A DNA stretch of 55,014 nucleotides from Stenotrophomonas chelatiphaga (GCF_001431535.1 NZ_LDJK01000033.1:1-55014), one strand, 5' to 3'; counted from the stretch's first letter, positions 8,536-17,953 are shown. Notes: generated by a model from the sequence alone, not told the origin. A program made the numbers and translations.

Positions 8536-9111
8536 ATGAACGCTGCTACGTCACCGCAGGACACCGCGCGCGGCAAGGGTCGCCGCACCCTGGTGCTGCT
8601 GTTCGTCCTGTTCTTCGGCGCGATGGCACTGGCCGGGGTGCTGCGTTTCTCCGGCTGGCAGCCGGCCGCCCACAAGAACGTCGGCCAGCTGCTGCAGCCG
8701 CCGGTTGACCTGCGCCTGCAGCCGCCCGTGCTGGCCAGCGGCGCGCCGTACGCCTGGAAGAGCGAAGAAAAGATCTGGCGCATCCTGGTCGCGCCGCCCG
8801 CCGCGTGCGCCGAACAGTGCGTCACTTTGTCGCAGGGACTGGCCAAGGTGTGGCAGCTGTTCGGCCATAACGCCGATAATGTAAAGATCCTTTGGCTGGG
8901 AACGCCGCCGGCGCCCCTGGCTGGAACCCCTGCACTGCGCGCGCTGGCACCATCGCCGGCACTGCGCGCTGCATTGCCCGGTGTCGACGACCCGGCCGGC
9001 GTGCCGGTCTACATCGTTGATCCGAACGGCTTCGTGATCATGCGCCATGCGCCCGGCACCGACCTCGGTGGCCTGCGCAAGGACCTGTCCACGTTGCTGA
9101 AACTGAAGTGA
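8536..9111 (+). CDS. Membrane-anchored Sco/thioredoxin-like protein of the oxidase cluster
   Basis: The 191-aa protein has one N-terminal helix (about residues 18-35) and a periplasmic domain. A C91-x3-C95 pair (CAEQC) sits where Sco proteins carry their copper-binding CxxxC, and the late segment VPVYIVDPNGFVIMRH matches the Sco/thioredoxin fold pattern. I infer a copper-chaperone or thiol role in CuA assembly; a canonical separate sco gene is not seen in the cluster. An ATG nine bases upstream (8527) is possible. Neither start has a ribosome-binding site, and the GAAAAT seven bases before 8536 could be a -10 box of a leaderless transcript. Confidence 0.8.
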   Translation: MNAATSPQDTARGKGRRTLVLLFVLFFGAMALAGVLRFSGWQPAAHKNVGQLLQPPVDLRLQPPVLASGAPYAWKSEEKIWRILVAPPAACAEQCVTLSQGLAKVWQLFGHNADNVKILWLGTPPAPLAGTPALRALAPSPALRAALPGVDDPAGVPVYIVDPNGFVIMRHAPGTDLGGLRKDLSTLLKLK

Positions 9112-9121
9112 GCCCTGTTTG

Positions 9122-10285
9122 ATGAGCCTTTCCGCGCGTCCGGCGCTGCACCGCAATTTCCACCGCCTGGCGTGGTTCGCGATGATCATGACCGCGAGCA
9201 CCATCCTGTTCGGTGCCTTCGTGCGCCTGTCCGATGCCGGCCTGAGCTGCCCTGACTGGCCGACCTGCTATGGCCAGGCCACCTGGCCGCAGCACGTGGA
9301 AGAGACCATCGGCCATCCGGCCGCGGACATCCGCCCGCTGGAAACGCACAAGGCGTGGCGCGAGCAGGTGCACCGCTTCCTGGCCGGCGCGCTGGGCATC
9401 GAAATCCTCACCCTGGCGCTGCTGGCCACGCGCCGCCGACGCTTCGGCAGCGCCGCGGTGGTCACCGCCTGCGTGCTGGTGGCCGCGGGCATCCCGTTGT
9501 ACATGATGGGCTGGCATGCCACCGCCAGCGTGCTGGCGCTGCTCGGCGAGGTGATCCTGCTGGTCGCCGCGTTCCGCTGGAGCAACAGCGACCTCGCCCG
9601 CGCCGCCGTGATGACCCTGGCCGTGGTGATCTTCCAGGCGCTGCTGGGCATGTGGACCGTTACCTGGCTGCTCAAGCCGATCGTGGTGATGGGCCACCTG
9701 CTGGGCGGCATGCTGATGTTCGCGATGCTGGCCTGGATGGCCTGGCGCGCGACCCACCTGCCGATCACCCTGGCCGAAGCACCGAAGCTGAAGTGGCTGC
9801 TGCGCATCGGCATCGCCGTGCTGACCGCGCAGATCGCGCTCGGCGGCTGGGTCAGCGCCAACTACGCCGCGCTCGCCTGCGGCGGCGGCAGCCTGTCGCT
9901 GGACAATTTCCCGCGCTGTGCCAACCAGTGGTGGCCGCAGCAGAATTTCGCCGAAGGCTTCACCCTGTGGCGCGGCATCGGCGTGGATTACGAAGGGGGC
10001 ATCCTGGATGGCGCCTCGCGCATCGCCATCCAGATGGGCCACCGCATGTTCGCCATCGTGGTGGCGGCGTACCTGCTCTGGCTGGGCGTGCGCCTGTTCC
10101 GTACGCCGAGCATGCGCGGCTGGGCGGTCGCCCTGATCGTCGGCCTCATCGCACAGGTCAGCCTGGGCATCGCCAACGTCAAGATGGCACTGCCGCTGCC
10201 GGTGGCGGTGCTGCACAACGGCGGCGCGGTGCTGCTGTTGTTCGTGATGGTCAGCCTGCTGGCCCGCCTGCGGGCACCGGACTGA
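9122..10285 (+). CDS. ctaA: Heme A synthase (COX15/CtaA)
   Basis: Oxidises the C8 methyl of heme O to give heme A for the aa3 oxidase. The 387-aa integral membrane protein has eight predicted helices in two similar halves. It shows the conserved segments [19 protein letters not shown] and [15 protein letters not shown], with heme-ligating histidines, and later [13 protein letters not shown] and LHNGGA. The ATG at 9122 is preferred over a TTG three bases earlier. It lies 10 bp after the Sco-like gene and 4 bp before ctaB. Confidence 0.95.
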   Translation: MSLSARPALHRNFHRLAWFAMIMTASTILFGAFVRLSDAGLSCPDWPTCYGQATWPQHVEETIGHPAADIRPLETHKAWREQVHRFLAGALGIEILTLALLATRRRRFGSAAVVTACVLVAAGIPLYMMGWHATASVLALLGEVILLVAAFRWSNSDLARAAVMTLAVVIFQALLGMWTVTWLLKPIVVMGHLLGGMLMFAMLAWMAWRATHLPITLAEAPKLKWLLRIGIAVLTAQIALGGWVSANYAALACGGGSLSLDNFPRCANQWWPQQNFAEGFTLWRGIGVDYEGGILDGASRIAIQMGHRMFAIVVAAYLLWLGVRLFRTPSMRGWAVALIVGLIAQVSLGIANVKMALPLPVAVLHNGGAVLLLFVMVSLLARLRAPD

Positions 10286-10289
10286 CGCC

Positions 10290-11180
10290 ATGGCCAATTA
10301 TCGTCAGTACTGGGACCTGACCAAGCCCAAGGTCGTCGCCCTCATCGTGTTCACTGCGCTGGTCGGCATGGTGCTCGCCATTCCCGGCGTACCCAGCTGG
10401 GAGCAGGTGCGCCTGGGCGCGCTCGGCTTCTTCGGCATCTGGCTGTCGGCCTCCGCTGCCGCAGCGATCAACCAGCTGCTGGATGCCAAGATCGATGCGC
10501 AGATGGCGCGCACCTCGTGGCGCCCGCTGGTGGTGGGCAAGGTCAAGCCGTGGCAGGTGCTGGCCTTCGCCGGTGCGCTGATCGTGCTGTCGATGACGAT
10601 CCTGGTGGTGTGGGTCAACGTCATCACCGCCATCCTCACCTTCGCCTCGTTGATCGGCTATGCGGTGATCTACACCGTGTACCTCAAGCGTGCCACCTCG
10701 CAGAACATCGTCATCGGCGGACTGGCCGGCGCGATGCCGCCGATGCTCGGCTGGGCCGCGGTCACCGGCATGCAGACCTCGGCGGACTGGTGGTATTCGG
10801 CGCTGCTGGTGCTGATCATCTTCATCTGGACCCCGCCGCATTTCTGGGCGCTGGCGATCTTCCGCCGCGAAGACTACGCCAAGGCGAAGATCCCGATGCT
10901 GCCGGTCACCCATGGCGTGGTGCATACGCGCAGGCAGATCCTGGCCTATTCGATCGTGCTGGCGATCATCTGCGTGCTGCCGTACGTGGTCGGCATGAGC
11001 GGACCGTTCTACCTCGGCGGGGCGATCGTGCTCAATGCCGTGTTCCTCTGGTACGCGTGGCGCATGCAGGACCCGCCGGACGAACTGTTCTCGATGAAGA
11101 TGTTCAACTGGTCGGTGGTCTACCTGATGGCGCTGTTCGCCTTCCTGCTGGTGGATCACTGGATCCTGCCCGGGTTGTAA
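10290..11180 (+). CDS. ctaB: Protoheme IX farnesyltransferase (heme O synthase)
   Basis: Adds the farnesyl chain to heme B to make heme O, the substrate of CtaA. The 296-aa UbiA-family membrane protein contains [19 protein letters not shown] (the N-x3-D-x3-D-x3-R polyprenyl-Mg site) and [17 protein letters not shown], plus about nine helices. It directly follows ctaA with a 4-bp gap and closes the cluster. SMAG repeats begin about 20 bp after the stop. Confidence 0.96.
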   Translation: MANYRQYWDLTKPKVVALIVFTALVGMVLAIPGVPSWEQVRLGALGFFGIWLSASAAAAINQLLDAKIDAQMARTSWRPLVVGKVKPWQVLAFAGALIVLSMTILVVWVNVITAILTFASLIGYAVIYTVYLKRATSQNIVIGGLAGAMPPMLGWAAVTGMQTSADWWYSALLVLIIFIWTPPHFWALAIFRREDYAKAKIPMLPVTHGVVHTRRQILAYSIVLAIICVLPYVVGMSGPFYLGGAIVLNAVFLWYAWRMQDPPDELFSMKMFNWSVVYLMALFAFLLVDHWILPGL

Positions 11181-11515
11181 TGCCCGGCCGGCAACAGCGC
11201 TGACGGCCAGCGCCCGTCACTACCGGCGCGCGCTGACCGTTGGTCGTCACGCCCGCCGCGGATAGTGCACCACCTGCTTCGGTAGCGCCGAGCCACGCTC
11301 GGCGGAATGTGTCCGGCGCCGCTGCAGGAAGCCGCCGAGCATGGCGCCGCGCTACCGTCATCTGGCACCTCCAACCCTTCCAAACGCTCGCGGTTCGTCA
11401 GGAGCTTGGAAGGTGGCACACGGACAAGCCAGTGTCCTGCCCTGAGCTGCGTGATGAGCATCGTACTTTCCCTCTGGCGCGAGAGCTCAAGCGCGTGCAG
11501 GAAGGGATAACGGTG
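11181..11515. repeat. SMAG repeat cluster and unassigned spacer
   Basis: 11200-11224 is a GACGGCC-type element in reverse orientation and 11230-11252 a degenerate GACCGTTGGTCGTCACG unit. 11281-11355 is an inverted pair of the second SMAG type: GTAGCGCCGAGCCACGCTCG on one side and its near complement ending GCGCTAC on the other. From 11356 to 11515 I see no gene; an imperfect inverted repeat CCTTCCAA...TTGGAAGG flanks 11375-11415. The stretch leads into an orphan gene. Confidence 0.8.
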
Positions 11516-12367
11516 ATGCACGAATGTCCGTGCGCGACGCGGGAAGCCTCCATGCAGAAGCGCATGAGTGCAGTGTGGGCACTAATTTCTCCAGCACTAC
11601 CGATTCTGGCGCCTACAGCATCCGCTGGAAATTCGCTCTTGATTCTTGCTTGTGGTGCGTGCCCGGAGGTGTCTGCGCAAGCAGCGCCGAACGTAGACGC
11701 GATAGGCCAGTGGCTACGGGATCTGACTGAAGAAGGCGTTGCCCGCCAGCAGGAAGCGTTGCTGCAGGATGCGCCCAGCGCTGAGGGGGCCTACGTCGTG
11801 CAATCCATCGCGGACTTGGACGCACCCCCGATAGTGAAGACACATTTCCAGGACGAGGCAGTCGCGCGGTACGCAGGCGTGATGACTGTAGCGATGGGCA
11901 CAATTCCATCGGTCGCTGCACTGATGGCTCAAACGCCGGTCCGGGTGCTGTCTGACCAGATGCTTCGTGAACGGCTGCCCGTCCCGCCGGCTGGCATTGC
12001 TGGCACGCCGCTACGGGCTGCCCGGCTCGTCAACACGGATTGGTGGGGAACCCGCAGTGGTATCAACGCTACCGGGCTAAGCCGGATCTACCTCCTGGAG
12101 GGGACGGGCTTCATAGAGTTCAGTGAGGACAGTTATCGCTTGGGCGCAGGAAAAATCATTCAGTTCAAGGAAGCGCTCAACGCAACGGTGGGTGATACAC
12201 CCGCCATGTCCCACATGGAGCGCTCTGTCGATGGAAGGGGAATGGCAGTCCTGTCCTGGGTAACGCCTGAAAAGTCGTTCCAACTGAGGCTGGTGACCGA
12301 TGATGGTGCGTCGATAGAAAAGGGTGCTGGGCTGCTGATGCAGATTGCAGAGGGCATAGACCGATAG
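11516..12367 (+). CDS. Orphan hypothetical protein, probably exported
   Basis: I do not recognise this 283-aa protein. The ATG at 11516 has a good ribosome-binding site (CAGGAAGGG, 11498-11506). A second ATG at 11552 would start directly at a signal-peptide-like stretch (MQKRMSAVWALISPALPILA, then PTASA), giving 271 aa. The rest is mixed, with hydrophobic segments around AGVMTVAMGTIPSVAALMA and a C-terminal region reading FQLRLVTDDGASIEK. Base composition is visibly less GC-rich than neighbouring genes. It is bracketed by SMAG repeats and its TAG stop falls in a degenerate SMAG start (ATAGCGCCACGCC). These features suggest an acquired gene. Confidence 0.65.
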   Translation: MHECPCATREASMQKRMSAVWALISPALPILAPTASAGNSLLILACGACPEVSAQAAPNVDAIGQWLRDLTEEGVARQQEALLQDAPSAEGAYVVQSIADLDAPPIVKTHFQDEAVARYAGVMTVAMGTIPSVAALMAQTPVRVLSDQMLRERLPVPPAGIAGTPLRAARLVNTDWWGTRSGINATGLSRIYLLEGTGFIEFSEDSYRLGAGKIIQFKEALNATVGDTPAMSHMERSVDGRGMAVLSWVTPEKSFQLRLVTDDGASIEKGAGLLMQIAEGIDR

Positions 12368-12389
12368 CGCCACGCCAGACTCGGCGGAA
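12364..12389 (+). repeat. Degenerate type-2 SMAG unit overlapping a stop codon
   Basis: ATAGCGCC-ACGCCAGACTCGGCGG resembles the type-2 unit GTAGCGCCGAGCCACGCTCG seen at 11282, 13355 and 42235. Several positions differ and the hairpin is weakened. It supplies the TAG stop of the upstream gene. Confidence 0.5.
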
Positions 12390-12498
12390 TGCTGCAGCGT
12401 TGGTGATACTGGATGGGACAACCGCCGGGCTGCCTTGAATTGCGCGCAGTACGCCACCATCGCCTCCGTACCTACCCGAAGGAAGCGAGGTGGCACCG

Positions 12499-13308
12499 AT
12501 GCACCGATGGATGCGTAGCGCCTGCACGCTGCTGTTGAGCCTGTTGCTGGCCAGTCCCGCGCTGGCCGATGAGACGACTGCCGCGCAGATCCGCCAGCAT
12601 GCCGGCGAACATCGCCTGCTGGTGATTGGCGAGTACCACGGCACGCGTGAAACGCCGTTGCTGGTGAGGCAGCTGGTCAATGACTACAGCCATGAGGGCG
12701 CGCCGGTGGTGCTGGCGCTGGAATTGCCGCGCGGCGAGAATCGGTTGCTGGCGGACTACGTGGAATCGAACGGTGATGTCTCGGCGCGCGATGCACTACG
12801 CACCAGCGGCTTCTGGACCGTGCGTGACGACCAGCATGATGGCCGTCGCAGCCGCGACATGCTCGATCTCATCGAAGCCGTACGCGTGCTGAAGGAGCAT
12901 GGCCGCAGTGTGTCCGTGCTGGGCTACGACGTGGATTTCAGCGACGGGAGCAACCAGGTCCGGGACGACGCACTGGCCGCCGAACTTCGACGCGCATACC
13001 GGCGCTTGCCCGTGGATGGGACGATGCTGGTGCTGGCCGGCAACGTGCACGCCATGCGTCATCGACCGATGGATGCGCCAAAGGAAATGCAACAGCGACC
13101 GATGGCTTCGCAGCTCGTTGATCTTGACGTGTACAGTGTCCGGCTGGAGGCCGTGCAGGGTGAGTTCTGGGCATGCCTGCAACGCTGCCAGGCGCTGCCG
13201 CTGCGTGCACGGGCGGCGCGGCTGCCGCGCGTGGAAACAGCCAAAAATCGCATGTACGACCTGACCGTGTGGATGCCGGAAATCAGCGTGGCGCGGTTGT
13301 TTGATTGA
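12499..13308 (+). CDS. Exported ChaN/TIKI-superfamily protein
   Basis: The 269-aa protein has a clear signal peptide (cleavage likely after SPALA|DE) and no lipobox. The mature part has the ChaN/EreA-like pattern: LLVIGEYHGT near the N-terminus, then VVLALELPRGE and later LVLAGNVHAMR, with the Glu/His residues the superfamily uses in its metal or heme site. Related proteins are annotated as heme-binding uptake proteins or TIKI-type hydrolases; the substrate here is unknown. The start at 12499 is chosen over GTG 12490 because GGAAGCGAGG (12481-12490) is well placed for it. The TGA stop overlaps the first bases of a SMAG element. Confidence 0.75.
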   Translation: MHRWMRSACTLLLSLLLASPALADETTAAQIRQHAGEHRLLVIGEYHGTRETPLLVRQLVNDYSHEGAPVVLALELPRGENRLLADYVESNGDVSARDALRTSGFWTVRDDQHDGRRSRDMLDLIEAVRVLKEHGRSVSVLGYDVDFSDGSNQVRDDALAAELRRAYRRLPVDGTMLVLAGNVHAMRHRPMDAPKEMQQRPMASQLVDLDVYSVRLEAVQGEFWACLQRCQALPLRARAARLPRVETAKNRMYDLTVWMPEISVARLFD

Positions 13309-13463
13309 CGGCCAGCGGCCGTCACTACCGACGCGTGCGGTGCCTCTGACCTGGGTAGCGCCGAGCCACGCTCGGCGGAATGTTTCCGGCACCGCTGCAG
13401 AAAGCCGCCGAGCATGGCGCCGCGCTACCGGGGCGAGCGCTGACGGCCAGCGGCCGTCACTAC
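13306..13463. repeat. SMAG repeat cluster (three units)
   Basis: Contains a GACGGCC/GGCCGTC palindrome at 13306-13328, an inverted pair of the type-2 GTAGCGCC element at 13354-13429 and a second GACGGCC element at 13440-13463. The layout closely copies the cluster at 11200-11355, including the CGCTGCAG linker between the type-2 arms. The cluster lies between convergent genes. Confidence 0.9.
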
Positions 13464-13468
13464 CGGGC

Positions 13469-14440
13469 TTACCGTGCTTCTTTGGCGTAGCGCTGGGCGA
13501 TGATGCCGCACACGATCAACTGGATCTGGTGATAGATCATCACCGGCAGCACGATGGCGCCGAGGCTGCCGCCGGCGAACAATACCTTGGCGATCGGGAT
13601 GCCGGTGGCGAGGCTCTTCTTGGAGCCGCAGAACACGATCGCGATCTCATCTTCGCGGCTGAAATGCAGTTTGCGCGCGGCCAGCGTGATCAGCGGCATC
13701 GCGATGCCCAGCAGCACCGCCGCTACCACCGCGACCGCGGCCAGCGAGATCAGTGGGGTCTTCGACCACAGCCCTTCGGTCACCGCCGCGCCGAACGCCG
13801 AATACACCACCAGCAGGATGGTGGCCTGGTCGGTGTAGCGCAGCAGGCCACGCTGGCGTTCCACCCAGCCGGCGATCCATGGACGCAGCAGGTGGCCGGC
13901 CACGAACGGCACCAGCAACTGCAGCATGATGCCGCCGATGGCTTGCAGCGGGTTGTGGATGCCGCCCTGGGTGCCGGCCAGCGCGGTCAGCAGCAGCGGC
14001 GTCAGGAACACCCCCAGAATGGACGACAGCGACGCGCTGCACACTGCCGCGGGCACGTTGCCGCGCGCCATCGAAGTGAACGCGATCGACGACTGCACGG
14101 TGGAGGGCAGGGTGCACAGGAACAGCACGCCCAGGTACAGCTCAGGGGTGAGCAGCCAGCCGGACAGCGGATGGAACAACAGGCCCAGCAGCGGGAACAG
14201 TACGAAGGTGCAGGCCAGGATCAGCAGGTGCAGGCGCCAGTGCAGCAGGCCGCCGATCACTGCCTCACGCGGCAAGCGCGCGCCGTGCAGGAAGAACAGC
14301 AGGCCGATCGCCACGTTGGTGACATCGTCCAGTACCAGTGCGGCGGGGCCGGTCATCGGCAGCAGCGAGGCCAGCAGTACAGTGCCAAGCAGGGCGAGGG
14401 TGAAGTTGTCCGGTCGCAGTCGCGACCACCAGCGTGTCAT
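13469..14440 (-). CDS. Bile acid:sodium symporter-family membrane protein (YfeH-like)
   Basis: The 323-aa protein has about ten helices. It matches the SBF-like/YfeH branch: an early LLFFLHGARLPREAV, a central STVQSSIAFTSMARGN and a late EDEIAIVFCGSKKSLATGIP. These stretches are the family's substrate-site segments with polar residues inside helices. The natural substrate of the bacterial YfeH branch is not established. It is transcribed toward the SMAG cluster and lies 33 bp after the dnaG stop on the same strand. Confidence 0.88.
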   Translation of the reverse strand: MTRWWSRLRPDNFTLALLGTVLLASLLPMTGPAALVLDDVTNVAIGLLFFLHGARLPREAVIGGLLHWRLHLLILACTFVLFPLLGLLFHPLSGWLLTPELYLGVLFLCTLPSTVQSSIAFTSMARGNVPAAVCSASLSSILGVFLTPLLLTALAGTQGGIHNPLQAIGGIMLQLLVPFVAGHLLRPWIAGWVERQRGLLRYTDQATILLVVYSAFGAAVTEGLWSKTPLISLAAVAVVAAVLLGIAMPLITLAARKLHFSREDEIAIVFCGSKKSLATGIPIAKVLFAGGSLGAIVLPVMIYHQIQLIVCGIIAQRYAKEAR

Positions 14441-14473
14441 GTCGGGCAGGCTCCTTGGCGGGCGCCCACGCGA

Positions 14474-16213
14474 TCAGATGCGCAGGCTGGCGCGGGCCTT
14501 CAGCAGCTCGCGCATTTCGAACTTGTCAGTATCGTCCAAGCCGTGTTGTCGCTGCTTGGCGTTAAGGTCTTCGATGCGCTGGAACAGCAGCTGCTTTTCC
14601 AGCTGGCCCACCGCATCGTGCAGCTCTTCGGTCCACTTCGCTTCGTCGCCGGCCAGCGTCTGCGCGGCCAGCGTATGCAGCGATGCCTGCTCTTCGCGGC
14701 CATCGAAGTGTTCCAGCAGCGCGCCGGTGCTGATGTCCGGGCGCTGTTCCACCAGTGCCAGCAGCTCCAGCAGCAGCTCGATGCCGGGCAGGCGCAGGCC
14801 ATGGAAATGGTGCTGGCCGCCCAGCGACATCGCCAGCGAAGGCTGCTGCAGCAGGATCGCGATCGCCGCGCGGACCAGGCTGCGCTTGGCCACCGGGGTC
14901 ACCGGGCGGCCCGACGCTGCGCGTGCGGCCGGTTGCGCACGCTGGGCGGAGTTGCCGCCCAGCCCGGTCAGCACGCCCAGCTGTTGCTTCATCAGGTCAC
15001 CGAAGGCGCCATCGGGAATCTGCGCCAGCATCGGCCGGGCCCGTTCGGCCAGCCGTGCCTTGCCATCCAGCGTGCCCAGGTTGATCTCGCGGGTCAGCTC
15101 GTCGAAGAAGAACTGCGACAGCGGCGTCGCCTGTTTCAGGCGCTCGTCGAAGGCGGCGGCGCCTTCCTTGCGCACGATGGTGTCCGGGTCTTCGCCATCG
15201 GGCAGGAACAGGAAGAACGCCTGGCGGCCATCCTTCATGCGCGGCAGCACCGATTCCAGCGCCTTCCAGCCGGCGCGCCGGCCGGCCGCATCGCCATCGA
15301 AGCAGAAGAACACATCCGGGGCGTTGCGGAATAGCAACTCGGCATGGTCCGGGGTGGTCGCCGTGCCCAGCGTAGCCACCGCCTGGGTGACCCCGAACTG
15401 GAACAGCGAGACCACGTCCATGTAGCCTTCGACCACGATCAACCGTTCGATCTTCTGGTTGGCCTGGCGGACCTGCCACAGGCCGTACAGTTCGCGCCCC
15501 TTGTGGAACAGCGCGGTCTCCGGCGAATTGAGGTATTTGGGGCCGTCGTCCTTCTCGAACACGCGGCCGCCGAAGGCGATCACCCGGCCACGGCGGTCGA
15601 AGATCGGGAACATCACCCGGTCGCGGAACTTGTCGTAGACGTGGCCGCGGTCGTTCTTGGAAAACAGGCCGGCGCGGTCGAGCAGCTTCATCCGCCGCTC
15701 GTCCTTGCCCAACGTGTCGCGCAGCCCGCTGTAGCCATCCGGCGCGTAGCCGATCTGGAAACGCGTGCGGTTGGCTTCGTCCACGCCGCGCCCGTCCAGG
15801 TAGGTGCGGGCCTTTTCGCTGTCCTCCAGGTTCTTCTGGAAGAAGCGCGCGGCCGCATCCAGCGCCGAATACAGTTCGCGGCCTTCGTCCTGCTGCTGGG
15901 CGTTGCGCGGGTTCTCGCTGCGCGGCACTTCCATGCCGACCCGCTTGGCCAGTTCGTCCACCGCATCGAGGAATTCGAGGCGGTCGTAGTTCATCAGGAA
16001 GCTGATCGCGGTACCGTGCGCGCCGCAGCCGAAGCAGTGGTAGAACTGTTTGGTGGGCGATACGGTGAACGAGGCCGAGCGTTCGTCATGGAACGGACAG
16101 CGCGCCGAATATTCCTTGCCTTGGCGCTTCAGCGGAACGCGGCTGCCCACCACCTCGACGATGTCGGAGCGGGCCAGCAGGTCATCAATGAAAGCGTCTG
16201 GAATGCGGGCCAT
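14474..16213 (-). CDS. dnaG: DNA primase
   Basis: Synthesises RNA primers for DNA replication. The 579-aa protein has the CHC2 zinc-binding domain (C39, H42, C60, C63 in CPFH...HCFGC). This is followed by the RNA polymerase/TOPRIM core with LIVVEGYMDVVSLFQFGV and FCFDGDAAGRRA, whose acidic residues bind Mg2+. The C-terminal part (about 430-579) is the DnaB-interacting region. Downstream of rpsU and yqeY, it fits the macromolecular-synthesis gene order, with yihY interposed and no rpoD within the window. Confidence 0.97.
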   Translation of the reverse strand: MARIPDAFIDDLLARSDIVEVVGSRVPLKRQGKEYSARCPFHDERSASFTVSPTKQFYHCFGCGAHGTAISFLMNYDRLEFLDAVDELAKRVGMEVPRSENPRNAQQQDEGRELYSALDAAARFFQKNLEDSEKARTYLDGRGVDEANRTRFQIGYAPDGYSGLRDTLGKDERRMKLLDRAGLFSKNDRGHVYDKFRDRVMFPIFDRRGRVIAFGGRVFEKDDGPKYLNSPETALFHKGRELYGLWQVRQANQKIERLIVVEGYMDVVSLFQFGVTQAVATLGTATTPDHAELLFRNAPDVFFCFDGDAAGRRAGWKALESVLPRMKDGRQAFFLFLPDGEDPDTIVRKEGAAAFDERLKQATPLSQFFFDELTREINLGTLDGKARLAERARPMLAQIPDGAFGDLMKQQLGVLTGLGGNSAQRAQPAARAASGRPVTPVAKRSLVRAAIAILLQQPSLAMSLGGQHHFHGLRLPGIELLLELLALVEQRPDISTGALLEHFDGREEQASLHTLAAQTLAGDEAKWTEELHDAVGQLEKQLLFQRIEDLNAKQRQHGLDDTDKFEMRELLKARASLRI

Positions 16214-16270
16214 GGCAACCGGCAGGGCACCGCCGGAAGGCAGTGCGGGCGAACGGAAAGTCCGCCTAGT

Positions 16271-17221
16271 TTACCCGTTGCCGGTGGCCGCGCCCGGCTT
16301 GGGCGGCTCGATGCCCGCGGCAGCCAGGTGGTGCTCTGCCCGCAGCCTCTCGTCGATCACCGAGGTCATCAGCGCGCCGACGAAGAACACCACCATGGCG
16401 TAGTAGATCCACACCAGCGAAATCACCAGCGCGCCCATCGAGCCGTACGCGCTGCCCGGCGCCACCTGCGCGATGTACACGCCGATCCCATAGCGCCCCA
16501 GCGCGAACAACGCCGAGGTGATGGCGCCGCCGATGAAGGCCTGGCGCCACGCCACGCGCCGGTCCGGCAGGTAGTGGTACATGAAGGCGAACGCCACCGT
16601 GTACAGCAGCAACGTGCTGATGTAGCCCAGCGCGGGCAGCAGCGAAGGCAGCTGCGCGAAGGCTACCTGCAGCATGGTGGTGGCGGTCATCGACACCACC
16701 AGCAGCAGGCCCAGCGCCAGCACCACGCCGAAGGAAAAAACGCGCTTGCGCAGCCACGCGGCCAGCCCGTCCAGGCGCTCGCCGCTGGTACGGAAAATCA
16801 GGTTCAGCGCGCCCTGCAACTGGGCGAACACCGCCGTGGCACCGATGAACAGCAGCAGGGTGCTCCAGATGCCGGCCAGCGAGCCGATGCTGGGCTGCTG
16901 GTCGGCATTCTTCAACACGGTTTCGGCGACCACCGCCACGCTGCTGCCGGCAGCGGTGCCGATCTGGTCGACCAATGCCTGCTGGGCCGGCGGGTACAGC
17001 GATGCGGTCAGCCACAGCAGCAGCACCAGCAGCGGCGCCATCGACAACAGGGCGTAGAAAGACACCGCAGCGGCCTGGCTCAGCACGTCCACTTCGATGA
17101 AGCGGTTGAGCACCGCCATCGGGAAGCTGCGGTTGAGCCGGTCCACGTACTTGCGCATGGCATGCGGGACACCGCGGTGCGGATCGGCGGCGGCGGCGGG
17201 GGCGTTGGTCGGATCGGACAT
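16271..17221 (-). CDS. yihY: YihY/BrkB-family inner membrane protein
   Basis: The 316-aa protein has about six helices and the family pattern: DVLSQAAAVSFYALLSMAPLLV near the start, GSMGALVISLVWIYYAMVVFFVGA near the end. Once annotated as ribonuclease BN, the family's true role is unresolved. The start at 17221 (MSDPTNAPAAAA) is chosen because the upstream extension is low-complexity and poorly conserved in style. It is 57 bp upstream of dnaG on the same strand. Confidence 0.9.
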   Translation of the reverse strand: MSDPTNAPAAAADPHRGVPHAMRKYVDRLNRSFPMAVLNRFIEVDVLSQAAAVSFYALLSMAPLLVLLLWLTASLYPPAQQALVDQIGTAAGSSVAVVAETVLKNADQQPSIGSLAGIWSTLLLFIGATAVFAQLQGALNLIFRTSGERLDGLAAWLRKRVFSFGVVLALGLLLVVSMTATTMLQVAFAQLPSLLPALGYISTLLLYTVAFAFMYHYLPDRRVAWRQAFIGGAITSALFALGRYGIGVYIAQVAPGSAYGSMGALVISLVWIYYAMVVFFVGALMTSVIDERLRAEHHLAAAGIEPPKPGAATGNG

Positions 17222-17365
17222 GCGGGCTGTTTTACCAGCGGCAGGTCGAAGAAAGGGTGAAGCGAGGGGCAGGGGAGCGCCAAGCCATGCCCGGCGGCTT
17301 CCTGTTACGGCGTTGCAATGCGGTCGGCCGAGCGGGGCTCGGCGCAACCGGGGCAGGCGTTCGCG

Positions 17366-17812
17366 TCAGCCTGCGAGCTGCTGCTTGACCAGCTTGGACA
17401 CCAGGCCCATGTCGGCCTTGCCGGCGACCTTCGGCTTCAGCGCGCCCATCAGCTTGCCGATGTCGGCCGGGCTGGTCGCGCCGGTTTCCGCCACGGCGGC
17501 CTGGATGGCGGCGACGATCTCGGCTTCGCCCATCTTGGCCGGCAGGTAACGCTCGATCACCACCATTTCCTCGCGCTCGATCTGCGCCAGGTCTTCGCGG
17601 TTGGCCGCTTCGTACTGGCTGATCGAGTCCTTGCGCTGCTTGACCATCTTGTCCAGCACGGCGACCACGGCGGTGTCGTCCAGCTCGATGCGCTCGTCCA
17701 CTTCCTTCTGCTGGACGGCGGCCTTGATCAGGCGGACCACGCCCAGGGTGTGCTTGTCGCCGCTCTTCATGGCGGCCTTCATGTCGTCGGTCAGCTTCAG
17801 CTTCATGCTCAT
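17366..17812 (-). CDS. yqeY: GatB/YqeY domain protein
   Basis: The 148-aa protein is a stand-alone YqeY domain: helical, starting MSMKLKLTDDMKAAMKSGDK, with VVIERYLPAKMGEAEI in the middle and a C-terminal KLVKQQLAG. It resembles the tRNA-binding tail domain of GatB; its function is unproven. GAGGTG sits five bases before the ATG at 17812; an ATG two codons later is also possible. It lies between rpsU and dnaG, behind a terminator-like hairpin. Confidence 0.93.
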   Translation of the reverse strand: MSMKLKLTDDMKAAMKSGDKHTLGVVRLIKAAVQQKEVDERIELDDTAVVAVLDKMVKQRKDSISQYEAANREDLAQIEREEMVVIERYLPAKMGEAEIVAAIQAAVAETGATSPADIGKLMGALKPKVAGKADMGLVSKLVKQQLAG

Positions 17813-17875
17813 GGAGCACCTCGTGTGTCGTAAGTCAGGCAAATGGGGGACGCCGTGGCGGCGGCCCGGGAACGC

Positions 17876-17905
17876 AAAAAGCCGGCGACGCTTGCGCGTG
17901 CCGGC
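17876..17905 (-). terminator. Intrinsic terminator after rpsU
   Basis: On the minus strand a hairpin with arms GCCGGC-ACGC and GCGT-(one unpaired base)-GCCGGC around a four-base loop is followed by five T. It sits between rpsU and yqeY, so it probably lets only part of the rpsU transcription continue into yqeY, yihY and dnaG. Confidence 0.8.
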
Positions 17906-17953
17906 TTCTTCCCCACCGCGACAGGCAGAACCTGTCGCCATGAGTGCGTCCGA

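Noticed and set aside
13301..15334. Long plus-strand frame opposite the symporter-like gene and dnaG
   Set aside because: Crosses SMAG repeats and two well-supported genes; low-complexity product.
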